From NCBI GenBank assembly GCA_964524995.1, contig CAZGDV010000129.1, positions 1 to 6,986 on the forward strand: a stretch of 6,986 nt of DNA, given 5' to 3'. Below the pieces are notes generated by a model that saw only the letters and a list, made by a program, of their open reading frames with translations, did no database searches and had not been told where the DNA came from. Position 1 is the stretch's first letter. Each line of letters opens with the position of its first letter. The stretch is from CAZGDV01 sp964524995 (GTDB lineage Bacteria > Chloroflexota > Dehalococcoidia > SZUA-161). Shown one piece after another: positions 1 to 5,551 of this stretch. A program made the translations under genes and the position numbers.

Positions 1-2
1 TG

Positions 3-1043
3 GCCAGGCCGCTCATCGCCGACCCCGAGCTGCCCAACAAGGCCAGGGAGGGACGGCTGGATGACATACGCCCCTGCCAGGGGTGCAACCAGAACTGCAT
101 CAAGTTCATGATGGACGGCGCTCCGATAAGGTGCGTAACCAATCCGACCGTCGGCATGGAGCAGTGGGGCTGGGGCATGGGCAGCTACAAGCAGGCCCCC
201 GAGAAGAAGAAAGTCGTGGTCGTCGGTGGAGGACCGGCGGGCATGGAGTGCGCCAGGGTCTGCGCCCTGAAGGGACATGACGTGACCCTGTACGAGAAGG
301 CCGCCGAACTCGGCGGTCAGGCGCTGCTGGCCGAGCAACTCCCCGGGAGAGAAGAGATGGGGGGCCTCATCAGATGGCAGAAGATCCAGCTGCCACAGGT
401 GGGCGCCAAGGTGGTCACCGGCACAGAGGCCACGGCACAGATGATACAGGACCAGAAGCCTGACGCCGTGGTGATCGCGACCGGCGCGGCGTGGATGCGC
501 AACGGCTTCAACGGCGGCAGTCAGATGGAGGTCGCGGGCTGGGAGCAGGACCATGTCTACTCCGCCGATCAGATCGTTACGGGTGTAGCGGAGGGCAAGG
601 ATTTCGGCAAGAAGGCCCTCGTCTTCGATACCAGGGCCGACGTCATCGCCGCAGGCCTCGCCGAGATGCTCGCGGATCAGGGACTGGAGGTCGATCTCAT
701 CAGTCCGCACCCCAACTACGGCGCGATCGACATGATCAAGGACATGACTTGGTTCCACGTCACGCCGAGGATGCTCAACAAGGGCGTCAGGATCCATGCC
801 CAGACGTTCATGGTCATGATCGTCGAGAAGACCTGCACCGTGATCAACATCCATACCATGGAGATGAGAGAGATAGCTGATGTTGACACAGTCGTGCTTC
901 TCAGCGGGAAGATACCGAACGATGGTCTGTACAAGGAGCTCAAAGGTAAGGTCAAGGAAGTGTACAAGATAGGCGATGCCCGCTCCCCACACCAGATGGG
1001 CGATGCCAATCGGGACGGGCACTTCATCGGCAGGTTGCTGTAA
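3..1043 (+). CDS. FadH-like (2,4-dienoyl-CoA reductase / old yellow enzyme family) Fe-S flavoprotein, C-terminal half
   Basis: This is the C-terminal 346 codons of a large flavoenzyme whose start lies upstream of the window; family members are usually about 650-680 residues. It opens with the family segment that leads into a [4Fe-4S] site. The four cysteine codons begin at 75, 84, 96 and 132, giving C-x2-C-x3-C-x11-C, the spacing found in E. coli FadH. After a linker comes a Rossmann nucleotide-binding motif, GGGPAG, at about visible residues 75-80, with the acidic residue that ends the second strand in LYEK. A second dinucleotide-binding region follows, and near the end there is a GDA motif typical of FAD contact. 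In this family a lost N-terminal TIM barrel binds FMN, and electrons pass between NAD(P)H, FAD, the cluster and FMN. The substrate cannot be told from this half: dienoyl-CoA reductase, enoate reductase and amine dehydrogenase relatives share the architecture. ETF genes lie 164 bp downstream. An internal ATG at 108 is not the true start, because conserved cysteines precede it. Confidence 0.88.
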   Translation, partial: ARPLIADPELPNKAREGRLDDIRPCQGCNQNCIKFMMDGAPIRCVTNPTVGMEQWGWGMGSYKQAPEKKKVVVVGGGPAGMECARVCALKGHDVTLYEKAAELGGQALLAEQLPGREEMGGLIRWQKIQLPQVGAKVVTGTEATAQMIQDQKPDAVVIATGAAWMRNGFNGGSQMEVAGWEQDHVYSADQIVTGVAEGKDFGKKALVFDTRADVIAAGLAEMLADQGLEVDLISPHPNYGAIDMIKDMTWFHVTPRMLNKGVRIHAQTFMVMIVEKTCTVINIHTMEMREIADVDTVVLLSGKIPNDGLYKELKGKVKEVYKIGDARSPHQMGDANRDGHFIGRLL

Positions 1044-1065
1044 CCCGAATCGTGTTCAACGGATG

Positions 1066-1139
1066 CAGGGACAACCCGGAGCTACAATCGACATTGGCCA
1101 GCCATTCGTTTAGAATGTAGTACTGACGGGTTGTCCCTG
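1066..1139. repeat. Perfect 13-bp inverted repeat bracketing the etf promoter
   Basis: The left arm CAGGGACAACCCG (1066-1078) is the exact reverse complement of the right arm CGGGTTGTCCCTG (1127-1139), with 48 bp between them. Each arm also has an internal GGG-n4-CCC dyad, so each could be an operator half or a whole site. The repeat midpoint, 1102.5, falls at the middle of the promoter spacer (1094-1110). A smaller inverted pair, CTACA (1082-1086) and TGTAG (1116-1120), is nested inside. Possible roles are a regulator site, a stem in read-through RNA from the upstream gene, or the ends of a tiny decayed mobile element. No target duplication is visible at the edges. Confidence 0.75.
1088..1116 (+). 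promoter_or_regulatory. Predicted sigma-70-type promoter for the etf genes
   Basis: TCGACA at 1088-1093 (5 of 6 to the -35 consensus) and TAGAAT at 1111-1116 (5 of 6 to the -10 consensus) are separated by an optimal 17 bp. Transcription would begin near 1122-1124, giving a leader of about 85 nt before etfA. The right arm of the inverted repeat would then lie just after the start site, and the left arm ends 9 bp before the -35 box. The promoter is inferred from sequence alone. Confidence 0.6.
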
Positions 1140-1207
1140 TTGTCTTGTCATGAATGTCCTCTGAGGGCACCGTGTTGTCGGTCAGGATCGCAAGGAACAG
1201 CTAGGGA

Positions 1208-2272
1208 ATGGCAGACACCAATTCCGAACACGCTCCCGCGCCGGAGGGCTCCCCGGCAGACCAAGAGGCCCCCAGCCACACCAGTGTCTGGTTCTACGCC
1301 GAGCACAGGGACGGCAAGCTGGAGGAGTCAGCTCTGAAGCTTGCCTGTGAGGCCAGGGTTCTCGCTGACAAGTTCGGCGGAGAAGTGTTCGCCATCCTCG
1401 TCGGTGCCGCCGATCTCCAGGTCCTCCCCGCCGAGTTGGGCCCCTATGGCACTGACAACGCCTTCATTATTCAGGATGCACATCTCGATGCTTACAAGGG
1501 AGAGACGTACTCGGACGTCCTGGCGCAGCTGGCTGCGGCCGGTGAGCCCGCGACGGTCCTCTTCGCGTCCACAGCCGTAGGTACCGATCTGGCGCCCAGA
1601 CTGGCTGCGAGACTCAGGGCCGCTTATGCTGCCCGCTACACCGACATCGACGTCGCCAACGACGGAACGATCACTGTGAGGCGGCCGGTCCACGGCGGCA
1701 ATGCGCACTCAACCGCGCCGCTTCTCAAGAAGCCCCTGGTGGCCACAATCGATACTCAGACGCTGAGCGTTCAGAAAGCGAAAGCACCGGCGGCCACCTG
1801 CACCATCGAGCCGCGTATCGCTATCTCACCGAGGGCGACGAAGACCAGGACCGTCGACTTTCTCAGGGCTGACCCGTGCGCTGTGTGCGTGAGCGAGGCC
1901 GAGGTCGTAATAGGTATCGGAAAGGGCATGGGCCATATAGACAACCTGGGTGCTGTCGAAGAGCTCGCCCGCCTCCTTGGTGCGTCGATCGGCGGAAGCA
2001 GGCGCGCTACGGACGAGAGGTGGATCGCGGATGAGAGAAGGATCGGCCTCACTGGTAAGACTATAAGCCCCAGGCTGTATCTTATCTGCGGAATATCCGG
2101 TGCGTTTCATCACACTCTGAGCATCAAGGGCTCTCAACTCAAGGTCGTCATCAATACGGATGAGAAGGCACCGATCTCGAAGATGGCAGACCTGATGATA
2201 GTCGGTGACATGCAGAAGATAGTGCCGGAACTGACCAAGCAATTGCGCGACGTCGCGAAGTCCACGAGCTGA
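1208..2272 (+). CDS. etfA: Electron transfer flavoprotein alpha subunit (EtfA/FixB)
   Basis: This is the alpha subunit of the cytoplasmic ETF heterodimer, which holds FAD and shuttles electrons between flavin dehydrogenases (for example acyl-CoA dehydrogenases) and a quinone reductase or other partner. The protein has 354 residues, slightly longer than the usual 310-330. The family N-terminus (VWFYAEHRDG) begins at residue 27, after a Pro/Ala/Glu-rich extension. No alternative start codon lies at the family boundary, and AAGGAA at 1192-1197 is well spaced for the ATG at 1208. The C-terminal FAD domain is clear: a glycine-rich loop around K239, the GGSR motif with R265, TGK at 282-284, GISGAFHH at 295-302, and the INTD...API segment. 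Compared with human ETF alpha, R265 and T282 (human R249, T266) are kept. The positions of human Q262, Q265 and Q285 carry R278, L281 and H301, and the usual Arg of the GGRG loop is K239. etfB follows after 37 bp, so the two genes are probably co-transcribed. Confidence 0.95.
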   Translation: MADTNSEHAPAPEGSPADQEAPSHTSVWFYAEHRDGKLEESALKLACEARVLADKFGGEVFAILVGAADLQVLPAELGPYGTDNAFIIQDAHLDAYKGETYSDVLAQLAAAGEPATVLFASTAVGTDLAPRLAARLRAAYAARYTDIDVANDGTITVRRPVHGGNAHSTAPLLKKPLVATIDTQTLSVQKAKAPAATCTIEPRIAISPRATKTRTVDFLRADPCAVCVSEAEVVIGIGKGMGHIDNLGAVEELARLLGASIGGSRRATDERWIADERRIGLTGKTISPRLYLICGISGAFHHTLSIKGSQLKVVINTDEKAPISKMADLMIVGDMQKIVPELTKQLRDVAKSTS

Positions 2273-2309
2273 GGTCGCTCACTAAGACCTCATCGGTCCG
2301 AGAGAAGAC

Positions 2310-3176
2310 ATGAAAGTAGTCGTATGCGTTAAGCACGTCCCGGATTCGACGATTGTCAAGTTCGACATCGTATCCAAGTGCCTCGAAAACGTCCACTACA
2401 TCATGGACCCGATCGATGAGATATCGGTCAGTGAGGCACTCAAGATCAGGGAGAAAAACGGCGGCGACGTAACCACGCTTACATTGGGTCCTCCCAGAGC
2501 GAACGAAGTGCTCAGAACGTGCCTCAAGATGGGCGCGGACAGGGCCATACACCTCGTCGATGAAGGTTCCGACGCCCGCGATCCGACCTCAACCGCATCT
2601 ATCCTCGGTGCCTACATCGCCAGGCTCCCCTACGACATCATCCTGTGCGGCAGCGAGTCCATGGACCAGGCCAACGGGTACGTTGGAGTCGGCATAGCCG
2701 AACTGCTGGGGCTCCCCCTGGTCACCTCTGTGACCCGCATCGATATCTTCGCCGACACCAGCTCAGCCGTGGTCCACAGACGCCTCAGGGCTGGTGACAG
2801 GGAGATCGTCGAGACACCGCTCCCGGCCGTATTCACAGTCGATACCGTCCTCACGAAGCCGGTCTATCCCAGGCTGCGCACGATTCTGGCCGGACAGAAG
2901 AAGGAAATCGAGACTGTTGGAGCCGCCTCCTTCGCCACCGCCGAGGCAGAGCCTGATTCCACCTTCGGTCAACCCACAATATCGCAGCCGAAGCCACGCC
3001 TGAAGAAGACGGCCACCATAAGCAGCAGCCTCTCGCCGCACGAGAGAATGAAGCTGATAGCATCTGGTGGCGTCCAGGACAAGGGCTCAAGCGTTGTCAA
3101 GAAGCCACCGGCGCAGGCCGCCGCCGAGATAATCCAATTCCTCATCAACAACGGCATCATCTCGAGGAGCACATAG
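2310..3176 (+). CDS. etfB: Electron transfer flavoprotein beta subunit (EtfB/FixA)
   Basis: This is the beta subunit of ETF, which packs against the alpha FAD domain and binds AMP or, in bifurcating ETFs, a second FAD. Family marks are the first strand and loop VCVKHVPDS (residues 5-13), DPIDE at 33-37 (commonly NP-x-DE), the GG-x-V-x4-LGPP segment, and a nucleotide-loop region CGSESMDQANGYVG at 113-126. The C-terminal arm normally wraps around the alpha subunit; here it carries the SLSPHERMKLIASGG-like segment at 240-254 and ends in a short amphipathic stretch. The length of 288 residues is a little above the usual 250-265, owing to the linker and C-terminal arm. The ATG at 2310 is preceded by GAGAGAAG, a moderate ribosome binding site. 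The gene lies directly after etfA; the more usual bacterial order is beta first. The sequence alone does not show whether this ETF is the housekeeping or the bifurcating type. No clear terminator follows. Confidence 0.94.
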   Translation: MKVVVCVKHVPDSTIVKFDIVSKCLENVHYIMDPIDEISVSEALKIREKNGGDVTTLTLGPPRANEVLRTCLKMGADRAIHLVDEGSDARDPTSTASILGAYIARLPYDIILCGSESMDQANGYVGVGIAELLGLPLVTSVTRIDIFADTSSAVVHRRLRAGDREIVETPLPAVFTVDTVLTKPVYPRLRTILAGQKKEIETVGAASFATAEAEPDSTFGQPTISQPKPRLKKTATISSSLSPHERMKLIASGGVQDKGSSVVKKPPAQAAAEIIQFLINNGIISRST

Positions 3177-3339
3177 CGGCCCCACCACAGTGGTACTGTA
3201 CTGCATTGCCTCGCCATATCCTCCAGCAACAAACCCATCATGACCGTACACACCCACCACGAACAAACAATAAACCTAGATACACTGCCCTGCATTTGTC
3301 TAGATGGTTGTAAATGACTTTCTTTATATCCAGTATGAT

Positions 3340-3368
3340 TTGCCATCGGAAATCGACTAAGTTATCTT
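3340..3368 (+). promoter_or_regulatory. Predicted housekeeping promoter of groES-groEL
   Basis: TTGCCA at 3340-3345 (5 of 6 to -35) and TATCTT at 3363-3368 (4 of 6 to -10) are 17 bp apart. The start site is expected at about 3375-3377, so the CIRCE element would begin within a few bases of +1. That is the usual arrangement for HrcA-repressed chaperonin operons. A second -10-like TATGAT at 3334-3339 lacks a well-spaced -35 box. Confidence 0.6.
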
Positions 3369-3379
3369 GTTAGAGGCCA

Positions 3380-3406
3380 TTAGCACTCTCGCTCAGAGAG
3401 TGCTAA
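3380..3406. promoter_or_regulatory. CIRCE operator (HrcA repressor binding site)
   Basis: TTAGCACTC (3380-3388), a 9-nt spacer, and GAGTGCTAA (3398-3406) match the CIRCE consensus perfectly in both arms and in spacing. HrcA binds this site and represses groE transcription; heat stress lifts repression because HrcA needs GroEL to fold. The site lies 47 bp before the groES start codon, in the expected leader position. The hrcA gene is not in the window. Confidence 0.97.
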
Positions 3407-3452
3407 TATCGAGTAAGGCCCCGGTAGCCAAAACCGCAGAAGGAGGCTGGAG

Positions 3453-3749
3453 ATGGCAATCAACCTTAAGCCCTTGGCCGATCGAGTGGTGGTGAAACCG
3501 CTCGTGAAAGAAGAGGTAACCAAGGGCGGCATTGTCCTGCCTGACACCGCCAAGGAGAAGCCGCAGGAGGGCGAGGTTGTCGCCGTTGGACCTGGCAAGC
3601 TCGGGGATGACGGCAAGAGGATCGAGATGGAGCTCAAGAAGGGCGACAAGGTGATCTACGCCAAATACGCGGGTACTGAGTGGAAGCAGGGTGACCAGGA
3701 GTACCTCATACTGCGCGAGAGCGACATCCTGGCCAAGATGGCCAAATAG
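3453..3749 (+). CDS. groES: Co-chaperonin GroES (Hsp10)
   Basis: A 98-residue protein of normal GroES length. It forms the heptameric lid that caps GroEL and closes the folding chamber in the cytoplasm. The N-terminal strand (KPLADRVVVKP, residues 6-16) is followed by the mobile loop, whose hydrophobic GroEL-binding tip is GGIVLP at 25-30. The GEVVAVGPG strand comes at 40-48, the roof-loop region near 50-58, and the usual GDKVIYAKYAGTE strand further on. A strong ribosome binding site, AGAAGGAGG (3438-3446), sits 6 nt before the ATG. It is the first gene of the CIRCE-controlled operon; groEL follows after 40 bp. Nothing is missing or unusual. Confidence 0.98.
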   Translation: MAINLKPLADRVVVKPLVKEEVTKGGIVLPDTAKEKPQEGEVVAVGPGKLGDDGKRIEMELKKGDKVIYAKYAGTEWKQGDQEYLILRESDILAKMAK

Positions 3750-3789
3750 ATGAACGTCCGCTATCCACACCAAGGAGAAGGGAGAGGAA

Positions 3790-5412
3790 ATGGCCAAACA
3801 GATATCGTATGACGAGGACGCAAGGCGGTCCCTGAAGAAGGGCATAGACGCCCTCGCTGAGGCCGTCAAGATAACCCTCGGCCCCAAGGGACGCAACGTC
3901 GTGCTGGACAAGAAGTGGGGCCCGCCTACCATCACTAACGACGGAGTCACCATCGCGAAAGAGATCGAGCTCGAAGAGCCCTACGAGAACATAGGCGCTC
4001 AACTGATCAAGGAAGTCGCCACCAAGACAAACGACATCGCAGGCGACGGCACCACCACGGCCGTCGTTCTGGCGCAGGCCATGCTTCATGAGGGCATGAA
4101 GAACGTGGCCGCCGGCGCGAATCCCATGGCTCTCAAGAGGGGCATCGAGCGTGCCGTTCAGGTTGCGGTTGACGAGATCAAGAAGATATCGACCCCCGTA
4201 TCGGGCAAGGAGCAGATCGCCCAGGTCGCGTCGATCTCCGCCGCCGACAAGGAAATCGGTAACCTGATCGCCGATGTGATGGAGAAGGTCGGCAAGGACG
4301 GCGTGATAACCGTCGAGGAGTCCAAGGGGATCAAGTTCGAGACTGAGTATGTCGAGGGAATGCAGTTCGATCGCGGCTACGCGAGCGCTTACTTCATAAC
4401 GAACGCCGAGCGCATGGAATCCGTTCTTGAGGACCCATACGTTCTGATCACCGACAAGAAGATATCGGCGGTTGCTGACATCCTGCCCATGCTGGAGAAG
4501 CTGCTACAGGTATCCAAGAATCTTCTCATTATCGCAGAGGACGTTGAAGGCGAAGCGCTGGCCACCCTGGTGGTGAACAAGCTCAGGGGCACGATCAACT
4601 GTCTCGCTGTCAAGGCGCCGGGCTTCGGCGACAGGCGGAAGGCCATGCTGGAGGATATCGCTATCCTCACCGGTGGTACCGTCATCAGCGAGGACATCGG
4701 CAGGAAGCTGGACTCCGCCACGCTGGATGACCTCGGGAGGGCCCGCAAGGTCGTGTCCGATAAGGACAACACAACGATCATTGAGGGGAAGGGGGCCGAC
4801 GACGCAATCCAGGGGCGGATTAAGCAGATCAGGGCTCAGATCGACGAGACAACGTCTGACTTCGACAGGGAGAAGCTCCAGGAGAGGCTGGCTAGGCTCG
4901 CGGGCGGTGTGGCCGTCATCAAGGTTGGCGCTGCCACCGAGGTCGAGCTCAAGGAGAAGAAGCACCGCGTGGAAGACGCGCTGTCAGCGACGCGCGCCGC
5001 AGTGGAAGAGGGCATTGTACCGGGCGGCGGTACTGCACTCATTTCGGCCATGCCCGCCCTCGAGAAGATCAAGGCGAAGGGCGACGAGGCAACAGGCGTC
5101 AGCATAGTCACGAAGGCTCTACAGGAGCCGCTGCGACAGATAGCCACCAACGCCGGTAAAGAGGGATCGGTTGCCGTCGAGAGCGTCAAGAAGGCCAAGA
5201 AGGGCATCGGCTACGACGCTGAGAAGGACGAGTATGGCGACATGGTGGAACGCGGCATCATCGATCCTGCCAAGGTGACACGAGCCGGCATCGAGAATGC
5301 CGCCAGCATAGCGGCGATGGTGCTCACCACCGAGGCACTGGTAACAGACATCCCGGAGAAGGAGAAAATGCCACCCATGCCTCCCGGCGGCGGGATGGAG
5401 GGAATGTACTAG
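3790..5412 (+). CDS. groEL: Chaperonin GroEL (Hsp60)
   Basis: A complete 540-residue group I chaperonin, which forms a double heptameric ring that folds proteins with ATP under the GroES cap. ATP-pocket motifs are intact: LGPKGRN at 30-36, D51 in TNDG, and GDGTTT at 85-90. D396 in VEDALSATRAAVEEG corresponds to the E. coli hydrolysis aspartate D398. The apical substrate-binding region and the KAPGFGDRR segment are typical. The C-terminal tail is shorter in GGM repeats than in E. coli, ending in GGGMEGMY. AAGGAG at 3772-3777 and a second purine run just before the ATG serve as the ribosome binding site. The gene shares the CIRCE-controlled transcript with groES and ends 46 bp before a strong terminator. 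It is the only groEL in view, so it may be either the sole or one of several copies in the genome. Confidence 0.99.
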   Translation: MAKQISYDEDARRSLKKGIDALAEAVKITLGPKGRNVVLDKKWGPPTITNDGVTIAKEIELEEPYENIGAQLIKEVATKTNDIAGDGTTTAVVLAQAMLHEGMKNVAAGANPMALKRGIERAVQVAVDEIKKISTPVSGKEQIAQVASISAADKEIGNLIADVMEKVGKDGVITVEESKGIKFETEYVEGMQFDRGYASAYFITNAERMESVLEDPYVLITDKKISAVADILPMLEKLLQVSKNLLIIAEDVEGEALATLVVNKLRGTINCLAVKAPGFGDRRKAMLEDIAILTGGTVISEDIGRKLDSATLDDLGRARKVVSDKDNTTIIEGKGADDAIQGRIKQIRAQIDETTSDFDREKLQERLARLAGGVAVIKVGAATEVELKEKKHRVEDALSATRAAVEEGIVPGGGTALISAMPALEKIKAKGDEATGVSIVTKALQEPLRQIATNAGKEGSVAVESVKKAKKGIGYDAEKDEYGDMVERGIIDPAKVTRAGIENAASIAAMVLTTEALVTDIPEKEKMPPMPPGGGMEGMY

Positions 5413-5458
5413 CGCACCGATAGCTGCCATAGCTTGGCTTTTGGACTTGATGTCAATG

Positions 5459-5496
5459 AAGGAAGCTGCGACAATAGTCGCAGCTTCCTTTCTGTT
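5459..5496 (+). terminator. Strong intrinsic terminator of the groES-groEL operon
   Basis: A perfect 14-bp stem is formed by AAGGAAGCTGCGAC (5459-5472) and GTCGCAGCTTCCTT (5477-5490), with a 4-nt AATA loop, followed by the T-rich TCTGTT. It starts 46 bp after the groEL stop codon. The A-tract before the stem could also let it work weakly on the opposite strand. Confidence 0.93.
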
Positions 5497-5502
5497 ATCC
5501 CC

Positions 5503-5520
5503 GGCGACTTCGCCGTCGCC
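5503..5520 (+). other. Small GC-rich hairpin in the leader of the debranching-enzyme-like gene
   Basis: GGCGAC (5503-5508) and GTCGCC (5515-5520) can pair around a 6-nt loop; an alternative is GGCG/CGCC around ACTT. It sits about 30 nt before the GTG start, between the groE terminator and the ribosome binding site. No T-run follows, so it is not a terminator. A regulatory role is only possible, and small GC-rich stems also arise by chance in such DNA. Confidence 0.3.
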
Positions 5521-5551
5521 AACACAACACAACGCAATGGAACGGTGATTC

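Noticed and set aside
1066..1139. A complete small transposable element (MITE).
   Set aside because: The terminal inverted arms fit, but there is no target-site duplication at the edges and no second copy in the window, so I left it as an inverted repeat.
1131..1179. Four copies of TTGTC in the etfA leader (1131, 1140, 1145, 1175).
   Set aside because: The spacing is irregular and the motif is short; the first copy is part of the inverted repeat. No riboswitch or regulator pattern is recognisable.
3181..3260. Direct repeat of CCCACCAC at 3181-3188 and 3253-3260.
   Set aside because: Eight bases of low-complexity sequence in two copies is within chance expectation, and there is no regular array.
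3276..3303. CTAGA-t-ACA and TGTCTAG as a possible hairpin terminator after etfB.
   Set aside because: The pairing is short, AT-rich and bulged, lies 100 bp after the stop codon, and is not followed by a T-run.
3393..3953. A 186-codon open frame on the minus strand across groES and the start of groEL.
   Set aside because: It is fully antisense to two highly conserved genes, runs through the CIRCE region at its end, has no recognisable domain, and is explained by the codon bias of the GC-rich plus-strand genes.
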